64,000 nucleotides of DNA from Lobosporangium transversale (GCF_002105155.1 NW_019028986.1:692501-756500); one strand, 5' to 3'. Shown: positions 37,748 through 50,853, counted from the stretch's first letter. Notes: a model not told the origin generated them from the sequence alone. Numbers and translations are program-made.

Positions 37748-39742
37748 TTAGACAACAACGGACCAGCCCTTGGGGCCCTCGACATCACCATATTGGATGT
37801 CCATAATGGCATTGTTGATGCGCTTGGTAAGCTTTCCAGCTTGGCTGGTCTTGTCTGAAGGATCAAGAGGCACATGAATGTCTTGGCCATCGTAGTGAAT
37901 CTTCTTGATAGGGCATACAATGCAGGCAGTACCAGCGCCTATTTAAGATCAACAATTTTATCAGCAATCAATTATTAAAAACTGTCCAATAATAATAATA
38001 ATAATAACAGTTTTTTTTTTTTTGTCCACTTTCACGGCGCGTTCACGACTATTTTCGTCCATTATTACTCATATGAGTAATAGTCAAAATAAAATAAAAA
38101 TAAAATAAAAAATAAAAAAAATAAAAAGTCGCCGTTCTCTTCCTCCCGCTTTTTTCCAAACATGCTTTTGTGGCAGACAAACTGACACATGGATCCCATT
38201 AGAGTATAAAAAAAAAAAAAAAAAAAGTAACCGACAACGAAAATATTCTTTTCTGTGAGCCAAATGAGTAATTTGAGCCACTTTGTTTATCCCTTGCCCT
38301 GCCTATCTTATCCGACACATACCACATTCACACAGCAAAATTGCCAAAAATAAAAACGCGTCCACAATACACAGGAGATCTCTTTGCTTACCAAACATCT
38401 CAATGATACGGCCTTCCTTATCGGCCTTGACAAGGTCCTTCATCGTGAACTTGCGCTCTGAAACCTTGAATTCACCCCATTGGCGGGCAAGGGACAAAAT
38501 ACTGTCACGGGTGACTCCTGGCAAGATGGATCCGTCCAAATCGGGGGTAACAAGCTCGTTCTCTGTTATATCCACGTTATGTATAAATGTATATTGTTAA
38601 TAAAGAAAGGAATATAAAACATGGAAAAAAAAAAAGAGAGAATAATACGAATAATGCCCGTTATCGATGAGCCCCAACATGATTGGAAGCTCTTTTTTTT
38701 TTTTTTTTTTTGCTAAAAACACTTGCCTCCTTGCTCATTCTTCCAGTAGACAAAGCAGTTCATGGTGCCAACTTCGGTGACTTGGTGATCGTGTCCGAAC
38801 AACCAAAGGTTCTGTTGGAAACCTTCCTTGTTGGCGTCCAATTGAGGCTTGATGCAAGGAGCATAGTTTCCTCCGATCTTGGCATCACCCGTTCCACCAG
38901 GCCAGGCACGAACCTTTTCAGAAGTAGCCAACAGGTTGACTGCATTGAAGCCTGAAGGGAAATAAGGTCCCACAGGGGAAGCAATCACAAAGATCATAGC
39001 CTTGTTCGAAGCTCCCACACCCAATGACTCTTGTGTACCAATCATGGTAGGACGCAAATACAAGGAATAACCACGACCCTTGGGGATCCAACGGTCATCC
39101 ACCTTTAAGAACTCTTTAATCAGCTTGGTAAGTTCTTCACCGTCAAAACCCTAATAAATTAAGAAAAGGAGAGGTTCACACAAATGAATGAAAAAAAAAA
39201 AAAAAAAAAAAAAGAGTCATTGAGTATTGAGCAGAGGCAAAAAATAAAATAAATAAATAAAAGAAGCCTTCATTTTATAAACTTACAGGAAGAGCGATAC
39301 GTTGGGCACTTCGGTTGAAACGAGCCATGTTCAAGTCAGGTCTGAACAAGCGAGTCTTTCCATTCTTATCCTTGTATGCCTTCATGCCTTCGAAGCATTC
39401 GAATGAGTAATGGAAGACCACGGCAGAGGGTTCCAATTGCAATTTACCATATTCTTTAATCTGAGGAGTACCCCAGCCTTTGCCAGCTTCCCATTCAACG
39501 ATCAACATGTTGTCTGTAAAAGTCTTGCCGAAAACCAATTGATTGTTCTCCTGCAAAGCCTTCAGATTCTTGGAAGGATTGATCTGAAGCTTGGATGCAT
39601 CCAAAGGTGCAGGTTGAGTGGTACTGCTGTAGAAGCGGGTAGAAAGGATTTTGGCAGCTTGACGAGATGGAGAAAGAGAAGATGCTGATGTGAAAGCATG
39701 GTTGACCTTGATGGCCTGACGCATGACTCTGTTGACAAACAT
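37748..39742 (-). CDS. BAT1: Branched-chain amino acid aminotransferase, mitochondrial
   Basis: PLP enzyme (EC 2.6.1.42) that interconverts leucine, isoleucine and valine with their 2-oxo acids. Four exons on the minus strand: 39742-39287, 39150-38727, 38562-38392, 37938-37748, giving 413 aa. The first about 45 residues ([17 protein letters not shown] onwards) are basic and hydroxylated, a typical mitochondrial presequence. Landmarks: [55 protein letters not shown] (PLP lysine about 243), [11 protein letters not shown] and [15 protein letters not shown]. Intron 2 starts with GC (ggcaagt), a GC-AG intron; any GT alternative nearby loses the frame. The next gene on the same strand is another leucine-degradation enzyme. 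Very secure assignment. Confidence 0.95.
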
Positions 39743-40604
39743 GGTTGGAAGGAGAGAGGGTTAATAGGTTTATGATCCTGTGTTTTCAATTACAAAAGAG
39801 AGAAGAGAAAGAGCGAGAGGGGAGAGAGAGAAAGAGAAAGAAGGAGGAGGAGGGAGATGAGAGAATCCCAATGAGAACAGGCAAGAAGAATGATGAATGG
39901 AGAAAAGGAAGAAAGAAGAGCACAAACGTTATTTAAGCAAAATACTGCATGTGAGGTTGCAGTCCTGAACGTGGTGTGGAGGTGGAGACACATCTGACTC
40001 AACATTGGGCCGAATCTTTGTGACTGACACCACCGTGGGAAGAATCCGAAAAGTATGCACAAGACAAATATAATTTTAGGCACAAGAACATCTGACACTC
40101 ATTAACTCCATCTATAGAAGCACCTCGCTCTTGATCTATCTGTATTTTTATTATTATACATCGGCAGGAAGTATGTGCCGATAAATCATTAGTTTGTAAA
40201 GTCTCCAGGTCACCCATAACATAATCCGTGAAAGGTCCTAAAAGACTACATACAGCATCATCACCCACTCACATCAAGAGCGTAAACGTGGCGGCTGTTT
40301 TTTTTTCTTTTTTGACTCCAAAAATATCACGGGGTATGGCACATCGTGGGAAAAATATTACTTTCTGACAAATCAGCCTGTTTTCATCGTGAAAAAAAAC
40401 TCACGATCTAAGGTATTCAAGCAAATCTTTATATGATTTTCATTCAAAACTGAGAAGATTACACCAATTTTTTCTGTATTTATTCAACGACAAGTAATAA
40501 TACTAGTAAAGAAACAACTCTCTATGTGAAAACATGATAATAAAAACATCAACCTCAGCTGCTTGTAAGCACTCTTTGCGCGCATTTTTTTTTTTTTTTT
40601 TTTT
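39743..40604. other. Intergenic region between two minus-strand genes
   Basis: The side next to the aminotransferase start is purine-rich on the + strand (39795-39860), i.e. pyrimidine-rich on its coding strand. This matches the promoter pattern of other genes in the window. Nothing else recognised. Confidence 0.5.
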
Positions 40605-41492
40605 TTACATGCGGAAAACACCAAAATCAGTCTCGGTGACAGGTGCATTGAGCGCTGTGGACAGGGCCATACCCAAAACAGCACGGGTATCTGCAGGGTC
40701 GATCGTGCCATCATCCAACAAGCGGGCACCAGAGACATAGGGATGTCCCTCCTTCTCGTACAGATCAATGATAGGCTTCTTAAACTCTTCTTCATCCTTA
40801 GGATCCCAGACCTCACCACGCTTCTCCATACCAGCCTTCTTGACTGTTGCTAATACTCCTGCAGCCTGCTCGCCTCCCATGACTGAGATACGGGCATTAG
40901 GCCACATCCACAAGAAACGGGGTGAATAGGCCCTGCCGCACATACCATAATTACCAGCTCCGAATGATCCTCCAATAATCACTGTGAACTTGGGTACCTG
41001 TGCGCATGAGACTGCCGTGACCATCTTGGCTCCATTCTTGGCAATACCGCCTTGTTCAGCAGATGATCCCACCATGAATCCAGTAATGTTTTGCAAAAAC
41101 ACAAGAGGAATCTTGCGCTGCGTGCATAACTGTACAAAATGAGCCGACTTGAGAGCTGCCTCCGAGAACAAGATACCGTTATTGGCCACAATACCTACAG
41201 GGTAACCGTGGATATGTGCAAATCCAGTGACAACAGTCGTTCCATAGTTTTCCTTGAATTCGCTGAACTTGGATCCATCCACAATACGAGCTATTACATC
41301 CTTAACATCAAACGACTTTTTGAGGTTGTCGCCCACAATGCCACCCAACTCCGATGCAGGGTACAAAGGTTCCTCAACCTTCTTCATCAACAACTGTAAC
41401 ATTATATTATTAATAAAGGCAAGAAGTAATAACAAACTTTAACGGGTTAAAGGATATTTCCCGGTTGAAGAAAGAATAGAAGACAGCTGACA

Positions 41493-41526
<34 letters not shown>

Positions 41527-43006
41527 GAACCTGAGGCTTCTTTTGGTAATTGAGGTTACCGATAACACGGCGGGCAAGTACGAGAGCATGCTCGTCATCG
41601 ACAGCCAAATGATCTGTAACTCCTGAAACCTTGCAGTGCATGTCAGCACCTCCCAACTCCTCGGCTGAGACGACCTCTCCAGTAGCAGCCTTGACAAGAG
41701 GAGGACCAGCCAAAAAGATAGTTCCTTGCTTCTGGACGATAATACTCTCATCAGCCATAGCAGGGACATAAGCTCCTCCGGCCGTGCAAGATCCCAAGAC
41801 GACAGCTACTTGAGGAATACCCATGGCTGACATGTTAGCCTGATTGAAAAAGATACGTCCAAAATGCTCCTTGTCGGGGAACACATCCAGCTGACGAGGC
41901 AAGTTGGCTCCTCCAGACTCGACCAAGTAGATACAGGGCAAACGGTTCTCCCTTGCGATCTCCTGTGCGCGCAAGTGCTTCTTGACAGTGATGGGGTAGT
42001 ATGTGCCTCCCTTAACGGTGGGATCATTAGCGACAATCATGCACTCGACACCGTTCACACGACCAATACCAGCAATGACTCCTCCTGCAGGGACCTTATC
42101 TTCATACAGCTCATATCCTGCAAACTGACCAATTTCAAGAAAAGGCGATCCATTGTCCAATAAACGATCAACACTGTTTCATTTGCATAGAGGAAGTTAA
42201 ACAATAAAGAAAATGTCAGTTTAATGGATCATTGTTGGTGTTTTTTTTGGCCAAACAAAAGAAAAAAATTCTTTTTGTTCATTAAAGCAAACATTTTTTG
42301 TATGCATGCCATACCGATCTCTTGGAAGTAGCTTGCCGCGTGCCAGATGTCTCTCTCGAGCCACCTTTCCGCCACCTATTAGGACGACAAGTAGTTATAC
42401 AGGTGTGAGTATGTGAGTATGTGAGTATGTGAATGTGTATGTCATCCTTTGACTATGGGAAACGTTGTTTAAAGAGCAACTTATGGAATACGATATATTT
42501 AAAGGAGGACAGCTGTCGGTGAATTAAATACTAAAATAAAAAAAACATTTCTGAGCGTATGTGGGGGAACGTGGGAAAAACAAGGAAATGGCAATAAAGA
42601 TGTCCGCATTTTATTACCCAACTTGATCTCTGCAACCTTCGCATTCATGTCATCCACAAGAGCTTGCATCTTGGCAGCGTTTTCCTATATAGATCAGTGA
42701 ACAATATGCCATGGAGCATGATTAAGTAAAGAAATGAATATTTAAAAGGTCTTTCCAGTCTGAGACAGCAGTAAATTTTTTATTTTATAGTGAGAGTATT
42801 TTTTTAATTTTTACCTTGAATGATGGACTATGGACATCAATCTTATTAGGAAGGATAGTGCTCTGATCCTCATGAGCACGGTAGTAGGGTCTGACCATGC
42901 CGACAGCTAAAGAAGGACGCATCAGTCCAACCGAGCGTGACAATGCTGGGTTACGCATGGCCCTTGAGACCATTGGAGCTAATGCCTTGTTGTAGAACAT
43001 GCTCAT
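40605..43006 (-). CDS. MCCC2: Methylcrotonoyl-CoA carboxylase beta subunit
   Basis: Mitochondrial carboxyltransferase subunit that carboxylates 3-methylcrotonyl-CoA in leucine breakdown, with a biotin-bearing alpha subunit not seen here. Five minus-strand exons: 43006-42815, 42684-42618, 42375-42315, 42173-41531, 41393-40605, giving 583 aa (human 563). A basic presequence ([19 protein letters not shown]) is followed by the carboxyltransferase domain: [108 protein letters not shown] and the end ETDFGVFRM. The exon 4 donor is gttcgt, weak but the only one preserving frame. It is divergently transcribed from the release-factor gene, 387 bp apart, with a GA array between. Confidence 0.95.
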
Positions 43007-43060
43007 GATGACAATTGACAATGAGAATAGAGAGAGTGGAGCGAAAGTGAGGATGGAGTG

Positions 43061-43163
<103 letters not shown>

Positions 43164-43393
43164 GGAAAGGTTGTGTGAGTTTACAGGAACAGAGAGGAGT
43201 GGGAAAAGAGAGAACAGAGTGTGGGAGAGTTGAGCAATTATGGTTAACACTTGAGGGGTTCGCGTTTCTGATCCTCCACGTGCATCCCCCCATTTTTGAC
43301 ACATAATTTGCAAAAAGAGACAAAATAGGTGGCTGAGGGACAACATGGGCAATTGAGTCCTGTCTTTGACCTTGAATCCCTCCTTCCTTGACC

Positions 43394-45096
43394 ATGGCTT
43401 CATGTGTGCGTGCATCAGGCATGACCATTATTAGACTGCCAGTTTACAAATATCTTGGTATCCGACCTGCGGCGTGTCGCAGTAACAAGGTGGTAACTGC
43501 TAAGGCTCGAAATATCCATACAACGGCTACGCAGAGTTCACAATGGTCGTCCGTAAGATCAATATCAGATCGGATAGTATGGATCCGCGCCAACAATTTG
43601 GTCCGATCAGGATGCTCGCACATTCCAAAGCATGACTTGCTTCAGAGCTATAGACCTACCTGTTCACATTATCAACAAGCAGGCTTCTCATCTCTATCTA
43701 CTCATCTCAACAATAACAAAAGCTCAATATCGTCATCGTCAATTGTCTTTCACACTCCAATGCTCAACAAGATGAAACCTAAGCTCGAATCTATGAAAGA
43801 GTTACATGAGAAGGTCTTGAAGGAGATCAACAGCGGGGATGCAGAGGTCCTATCTCCTCAAAAGTTTGCAGAAAAGACTAAACAGCTTCATGATCTATCT
43901 TTGATTACAGACAAGTATTCTGAAGTCGAATCCGTGATCCGTGATCTGTATACATTACAGCAGATGTTAGATGACCCCTCGACAGCTCAGGACAAAGATC
44001 TCTTGGAGATGACTCAGCAAGAGATCAAGAGCACGACAGAAAATATTATTGAGATGGAAAAGCAGCTTCTGTTCTCCATGTTACCCACCGATTCTGCAGA
44101 CGAGGCCAATGCAATCCTTGAGATTCGTGCAGGTACAGGAGGAAATGAAGCAGGGCTGTTTGCAGCCGATATATTGAGGATGTATGAGCGCTTCGCAGAA
44201 AGGCAGCGATGGAAATGGGAAGAGATATCCAAGACCTACGATGGAATCGGAGCCGTCAAGGTATATATTTTTATAAAAGTTTCCGTTATTTCTGTCCTTA
44301 TTCCGATTGGAGACAATGATTTAACATTCCTCTTTCCATATACATATGTATGCGTTTGTATTTATATATAGGATGCGGCTATTGGTATTACGGGCTCCAA
44401 TGTATTCGGTCAACTCAAATATGAATCAGGTGTTCACAGAGTCCAGCGTGTGCCTGCTACAGAAACTCAGGGTCGAATCCATACTTCAACCGTCACAGTC
44501 GCCATCATGCCTCAACCTACTGAGGTCCAAGTTCAAATCCAGGACTCGGATGTTCGCGTTGACGTCTTTCGTGCTTCAGGATCTGGAGGTCAAAAAGTCA
44601 ATACGACGGATTCGGCCATTCGTCTGACCCATATTCCTACAGGCATCGTGATTGCCATTCAGGATGAACGATCCAATCAAAAAAACAGAGCCAAAGCTTT
44701 TACGATCTTGCGAGCCAAGTTGTATGAACGTGAAAGAGAAAAGCTCGCCTTGGAGAGACGAGACTCGAGGAGGAAGCAGGTTGGCGCAGGCACACGATCT
44801 GAAAAAATAAGAACATATAACTTCCCTCAGGTGAGCTTTTTCCCTCTTGTATCTGTCTTAGAAGCATATTTACAAGATATATCTTTATAAAGACCGTAAC
44901 ACCTTCTTTCAATCCTCTTTGGCTACCTTGCTAACCTTCCTTTTCCTTATATTAGAACCGAGTGACAGATCATAGGATTAACAAGACACTGCATGAGCTT
45001 GAAGGCGTCCTGAATGGCGAGGCCTTATCTGAATTCATCCAAGCGCTCAAAATTGAAGAGCAGACCGATATGCTAATGGCAATGAATGATGCTTAA
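43394..45096 (+). CDS. MRF1: Mitochondrial peptide chain release factor 1
   Basis: Class I release factor ending translation at UAA/UAG in mitochondria. Three exons in frame: 43394-44260, 44372-44830, 44956-45096, giving 488 aa. The first about 120 residues are a long, Ser/Asn-rich leader consistent with mitochondrial import; an internal Met start nearer the homologous region is possible. Landmarks: [41 protein letters not shown] with the RF1-type codon-recognition tripeptide PAT at 317-319, [16 protein letters not shown] with the catalytic GGQ at 361-363, and [18 protein letters not shown] rather than SPF identifies it as RF1-like. All catalytic motifs are intact. Confidence 0.93.
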
Positions 45097-45266
45097 AAAT
45101 GAAAATCATCGCCAAGATATATATATATCAGTAGACATTACAAAAAAAACCCCGTAGAAAAGACTATGCCAATGTAATTTTATTTTTTAACATTATTCTA
45201 TTATACCATGCAAAAGATTTACTTTTATTCTTCTTTACGGAAGAATTATTTTCTCGCCTTCATTTT
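45097..45266. other. Convergent spacer between release factor and HADH genes
   Basis: 170 bp of AT-rich DNA holding both 3' ends; no separate feature recognised. Confidence 0.5.
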
Positions 45267-46764
45267 TTAATAGATATAGAAACCACGCCCAGTCTTCTTG
45301 CCAAGCCATCCAGCATCAACCATCTTGTTCAACATGACACTAGGGCGGTATTTAGAATCACCCAACTGCTCGTGAAGGACTTTCATGATGGCCAAGCAGG
45401 TATCCAAACCGATGAAATCAGCCAAAGTTAAAGGTCCCATTGGCATGTTGGCGCCCAACCTCATAGTAGTGTCAATGTCCTCCTTCGAAGCAATACCGGT
45501 CTCATATGCAATAACAGCTTCATTAATATAAGGCATCAACAATCGGTTCGCCACAAATCCAGGAATATCCTGGCTGACTGTGCAGGTCTTGCCCATCGCA
45601 ACTGCCAACTCTTTGGTCGTCAACAACACCTCGTCCGAAGTTGCCAAACCTGGAATGACCTCAACTAATTTCATGACGGGTACAGGGTTCATGAAATGCA
45701 TACCAATCACCTGTTTCTCACGTCCCTTTGCAGAGGCCGCAATCTTTGTGATACTGATGCTAGATGTGTTGGTTGAGAGAATGGCATTAGCGGGTGTAGC
45801 TTGAGCGAGGTCATGGAACAACTTAGCCTTCAGAGCTGGGTTCTCGGAAACAGCCTCGATCACAAAGTCCACATCCGAGAAATCGGCCATGGTCTGAGTA
45901 GTCTTCACACGGGCGCGGGTTTCGTCAGCCAGCTCCTCAGTCAAACGACCCTTGGCGATATCCTTCTTGAGAAGAGAGTCTAATTAACCATAAGGGAGTG
46001 GTCAATACAAAATAAAATACAGGCGGAGCTAAATGATATCACGTCACGAACTTTTTTGCCCAATTTTCCCACGCTCTCCAAAACGGGAGTTAAATCCTTT
46101 TTTTTTTTTTTTCAGTGCTTGGTGCTTACCCATAAACTTGAGACCCTTGCTCAGTTGATTCTCATTTGAATCCAAAAGCACAACAGGAAGTTTGGAAACA
46201 TTAGCAGCTACCAAGGCAATTCCCAACCCCTATATGTTTATCAATTCCATTATAGAAAAAAAAAAAAAAAAAAAAAAAAACATTGTAGTTTAGCTTTTCC
46301 TTGGTCACGAAAGAAACTACTTTCTAAAGATCAATTTTAAAACAGCTACTCTTTTCCTACCATCTGACCGGCGCCGAGGACACCAACACGCTTGACATTG
46401 TGCTATGGCAATATGTATTAATAAATACTAATGTGAATCAATGAAGTCTTTCTCTGAATATCACATTCATATTAGCACAGGCTATACAACTTGGGTTGAG
46501 ACAATTATTATACCAATGCAGCACTAGAGGAATGGAAAGACTATAAAAAAAAGTCAGTGGAATGGTTCATTGAATGAGTGAATGAATTGCGCTTCATCAA
46601 ACAGATCGGATAATCGAGTCGCACAAAGCTTTAGGTTTGCAAGTGTGAATAAATGGATCAATTGGTACTATTTAAAAAAGGGGGAGAAGAGAAGAAAAAG
46701 ATACCTTGACACTCCAATGAGAGGAGGCACGAGTAGAGGCAGCACGAGCAAGAGCAAAGGCCAT
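45267..46764 (-). CDS. HADH: Short-chain 3-hydroxyacyl-CoA dehydrogenase
   Basis: NAD-dependent oxidation of L-3-hydroxyacyl-CoA (EC 1.1.1.35; 3-hydroxybutyryl-CoA dehydrogenase is a close alternative). Four minus-strand exons: 46764-46705, 46402-46361, 46229-46130, 45979-45267, giving 304 aa (human HADH 314). A short Ala/Arg/Ser presequence ([17 protein letters not shown]) suggests mitochondria. The Rossmann NAD site is [32 protein letters not shown] and [13 protein letters not shown] follow; the catalytic His lies in [36 protein letters not shown] and [16 protein letters not shown] mark the C-terminal dimer domain. Intact and of normal length. Its neighbours suggest a local acyl-CoA catabolism theme, but the genes are in different orientations. 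Confidence 0.93.
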
Positions 46765-47093
46765 GGTGTTCAGATGGGTGATGTGTGAAATGAGAATTCG
46801 AGAAAAGAGTGAGAAGTGAAGAAATTTATTTACATGGCTTGTATAAATAAATCTACAGTTGTGAAGCATGCCCATTTCAGGAACGAACGGCTACAGGACG
46901 AGTTTTTTTTTTTTTTTTTTAGTGGGCTGGGTTACTCTTTCGGTCAAGTGATCAATCCCCCTTTTTGCACTTTGTAAAAAATGTATAAATCATAACCACA
47001 CTTTCAGGAACAAACTGCTCAGCGATACTTTAAATCTTTACTGCTTTACTTTATTTTTATTATTATGATTATTCGTCTCCTATCTCTGATTTT
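46765..47093. other. Short intergenic region
   Basis: Contains a poly(T) run at 46901-46920. Probably the HADH promoter plus the 3' end of the next minus-strand gene. Confidence 0.5.
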
Positions 47094-47584
47094 CTAATCA
47101 TCGTCATCGTCCTCGTCGCTCTCTCCCAAGGCAGACGCATTCACCTAATAGAAATACAGGAATTGTATCGCAAAGGTGGCAAAGATGAGAAGGTGAACAA
47201 CCCATTAGAAAAACAAATAAAAGAGGAAAGAAAAGGAACACTTACCCATGCTGTTAAATCATCAATACTCTTCTTGGCTGCCAACAGATGCTCCTTGGGA
47301 GGCGCACCGGTTCTCGCGAGCTGATCCAACATTGTCAACGATTTCCTATACTTGAGTGCCTTTCTTTCCATACTCGCAATCTCTCGTGTATCAGGATCCT
47401 TGGACGGAGATGTCTCATCATCCCCATCGTTCTCTTCTTCTTCTTCTTCTATATCTGAGTCACAATCGCTGGAAAGGTCATCGTCGCAATGGCGTGTGTC
47501 GTTCAGGTCCTCGCGAAACGAAATTCGATTCCTGGACATGCTGTTCCCAAGAGACTCTACTGTACTTTCAGAAACTAATGCCAT
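47094..47584 (-). CDS. Small acidic hypothetical protein, 129 aa
   Basis: Two minus-strand exons (47584-47246 and 47144-47094) join in phase 0 with gtaagt/attag. The N-terminal half is acidic (SSDCDSDIEEEEEENDGDD). A helical, basic segment (MERKALKYRKSLTMLDQLAR) follows with GAPPKEHLLAAKKSIDDLTA, then an acidic tail of Asp residues. It could be a nuclear or chromatin-associated small protein judging by composition, but I do not recognise the family. The clean splice pair and tail support a real gene. Confidence 0.5.
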
Positions 47585-49315
47585 GATGTGTTCCAGGGGG
47601 TGCTTTCACAAATAGGATGAAGATAAAATTCTTGAAGATAAAAAAAAAATGTAATAAAAGGTCGACAGAAAGTGCACGTGGAGGAGTTGTGAAGTTTTTT
47701 TTAAAGAGGAGCCTATGAAGTATTTCAGATGAAGATGTTAGTATACACAGATGCAAAAAAAAAAAAAAAAAAAAAAAAAGGTTTGTTGAATTCGATATTG
47801 CCATTCAATTGTACCTTGTTCGAACTGGATGATTTTGGGATAGCACACTATAAGACTATAACGATGACTGGAATATGAAAAATGGAAAACTTTATCAAAC
47901 GAAAGGGAAAAGGAGAATGGAAAATGAAAAAGGGGAATGATATTCGTGCACAAGTTTTTTTTTTTAAAAGTAATATAAAATAAAGCGCGTTTGTCGCTTC
48001 GATTGCAGTAAGGTGTATGTTAGGGATAAAAAGAAAGGCGCAGACTAAAGGAAGAAAAATAAATTAAAAAAGAGTTGAACAATAGCAAAAAATAATAGGG
48101 TATCTTGGAAGGTTGTTTTATGGAATGAAAGATGTTGTGGACATGAAAAAAAAAGAAGAAAGGAAGTAGGAGAAGAGGATGAGTGGATGTATTTATGGAA
48201 AAAGACCAAGAAGAGAGAAGAGGTCAGAGATTCGGTTCGTGAGGCTGCGTGCTTTACAGGTGGCACACACAGACGCACGCACAAACTCACATTTTCTCCC
48301 GTTGGTTGGACTTCTTCCCGTTTCCCTTCAAAACCCCTTCCAAAACACCTGTGACCAAATCAATCCTCCATTGATCTACTTCTACTTCCACTACAAAAAA
48401 GAAAAACGCTGTGTGTGTGTATATGTCAATGTTTGATGTTTGTGAATGTGCATTTATCGCCCATGAGCAATGCGAGAGCATGAACAAAAGGTAACTTTAA
48501 AGAAAAATAGGGTGACCTTGTTAAATGGCGCGCAAAAAGACAAACAAAAAAAAGGGATGACACGTCTTGTGACACCAAGGCAACGATACATCCGTGCCAA
48601 GGTGTAACCAGCTGGCATGCCACTCTTATCCACAAAGTGATATGTAGAAGTAGCGAAGCTCATCTAATCATTCTTTTATTTGTTTTGTTTATATAGGAAT
48701 AAGCTACGACAAAAGGAGAAGAAATACTACGATTTCATCTTATTCCCAGTTGGTAAAAGAGGAGGGAGACAACAACACAGCACACGCGCATATTTCTCCC
48801 GTCCTTCTCTTTGTCACGCAAGGGCAAGAAAGATCTAGCAAAATAAATTTACTCTCGATGCTGACCATTGCGTATAAAAAAGACATGTGGGATGGTGAAT
48901 TGACAAATATGCATGCTTATGGTAGACGACCAAAGACGTTAGACTTGTACGGCTTACATATTAATGCTATTAAACCCGAAACATGTCGTTACTTCGTAAA
49001 ATCTGGACAATAACAACAGCAACAAAAAACTTCCATCCTCTTACGATCGCCGAGCAAGAAATGTAACCACAAAAAAGTAAGTAGATCAAGGCTCATAGCG
49101 AACGGCTCGTCGTCTATTAACAGATAAGTTTGCCTTATTTTCATCCTACATTGTAGTGGTTTTTTTTATTTATTTATTATTTTTTTTTACAAAGAACGTG
49201 ATAGCTTGAGAGCTACAGGGAGACAAACTCTCTCAAACTCATTTTTAAGAGCGCAGTGTAAACGAAGAGCATGAAATGGATGACCAAGCACTTGGAACGA
49301 GTTAAAATAATAATA
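47585..49315. other. Intergenic region before the transposon
   Basis: A short poly(A) lies at 47756-47779. Two short frames without recognised family occur near 48454-48663 (minus) and 48750-49013 (plus). From 47.8 kb onward no homopolymer of 15 or more appears until 56.6 kb. The sequence near 49300-49315 (aataataata) is the left flank of the element. Confidence 0.4.
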
Positions 49316-50853
49316 TAGCCCGTTTCATTTGGTCACGATACCTTATATTTTTTAAATTGATTGAATAGACTCAAGCGAAAATTGAATTGTATTGAATAGC
49401 AACTCTAAATCCGATGTCGTTCGCTACTTGCAAGCTTGGCTCGCTGTCCTCTATTTGCACGCCGAGCGACGGAAGAGGTCAGTGGCTTTGACGTTGAATA
49501 ACTGTTATGCGTCACTATGTTTTGCTTCCTTACCTTCACTCTAGCTCTCACGCAACACAATCAAACATGATGATCGTCAAATTCACAGAGTTCCATCAAG
49601 TAAGTAATAGACTATCTTTTTTTTATCATTTACCTGCGCTTCCTAATTATTTGTGAGTAATCTCTGGTTTCTTACGATGAATAGACGCGGAATCTTTCGA
49701 TCCAATGAGAACATCGCAGCTTCCTTCTCCCTTTTCTTTTTTTTGACCTTGGAGGTCGTTACAAGGAGACGCCAGATGTTCTGCTGATTCGAACTGGCCA
49801 CTACCCATAGTGGGGAAACTTTTTGAGCAGGTCTTTGACCTTGTGCAAAAGTTTCAGCCCTCCGGTTTTAAAAAGATTCTGTCAAGCATCTGAGTCTTTT
49901 CTTTTTTTTATATTTTCTTTTTCTTTTTCTATGGCTGCTGAGGGATATACGAAGGGACGCCGGATGCTCTGCTGATTCGAACTGGCCACTACCCATAGTG
50001 GGGAAACTTTTTGAGCAGGTCTTTGACCTTGTGCAAAAGTTTCAGCCCTCCGGTTTTAAAAAGATTCTGTCAAGCATCTGAGTCTTTTCTTTTTTTTATA
50101 TTTTCTTTTTCTTTTTCTATGGCTGCTGAGGGATATACGAAGGGACGCCGGATGCTCTGCTGATTCGAACTGGCCACTACCCATAGTGGGGAAACTTTTT
50201 GAGCAGGTCTTTGACCTTGTGCAAAAGTTTCAGCCCTCCGGTTTTAAAAAGATTCTGTCAAGCATCTGAGTCTTTTCTTTTTTTTATATTTTCTTTTTCT
50301 TTTTCTATGGCTGCTGAGGGATATACGAAGAGACGCCAGACATCTCACTGATTCGTTAACTGCCCACTATTTATAGTGATGGAAACTCTTGGTCTTTGAC
50401 CCTGGTTTCAGCAACCCAGTCGTATCGAATCTCAAGGGTTCTGGCTCTATTTCTTTTTTTTTTCTATTTTTTTTTCCCCCTCCAAGACATGGTTCCGCCT
50501 TGGTTCTTGCTATCTCCTGCCAGCTCGCCAGGTCTGACCACAAGTTGCCGTCTGTTCTCCGTCGCGGAAAATGGATAATATGATTATTTTTTTGCATGGT
50601 ATTACAAACGCAAGGCCTTTATTCAAACCTACAACATGCAACTCGACATCGAGACCAATTTTAACCATCATATATACTCTGAAGTAATATTAGGCCAACC
50701 AAGATTTTACCCATTCGCACACTCGGATTCTTAGCAGCTGTCGGGCCGCGGTTTTTGTCGAGGCGTGGATGAGGATATCGTGGGCAAGACTCTCAACAAT
50801 GTTTATATTTCGTTGGAATAACAAAAAGCATCAAGCATTAAAGTCGAATAACA
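49316..50853 (+). repeat. Terminal inverted repeat, left (1538 bp)
   Basis: Reverse complement of 55133-56482, but longer by exactly one 188-bp internal unit. The inner edge follows gtcgaataaca. A second short imperfect direct repeat of about 30 bp (gaataacaaaaagca) straddles the inner edge at about 50817-50870. Confidence 0.9.
49763..50326 (+). repeat. 188-bp tandem repeats, three units, left arm
   Basis: Units start at 49763, 49951 and 50139, with a diverged partial unit from 50327 to about 50400. Each contains gacgcc(a/g)gatg, a CCACTACCCATAGTGG palindrome, CTTTGACCTTGTGC and a T/C-rich stretch ending CTATGGCTGCTGAGGG. The second and third units look identical. The palindrome makes these candidate transposase binding sites. 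Confidence 0.9.

Noticed and set aside
48454-49013. A minus-strand frame (MSFATSTYHFVDKSG...) and a plus-strand frame (MVKEEGDNNTAHAH...)
   Set aside because: Composition is plausible, but no family, no splice partner and no conserved motif could be seen.
50367-50597. A 76-codon frame (MQKNNHIIHFPRRR...) present twice, at 50367-50597 (-) and 55389-55619 (+)
   Set aside because: The two are the same sequence in the two inverted repeats. The Lys-rich part comes from an A-rich run, and there is no family resemblance, so it is taken as non-coding repeat DNA.
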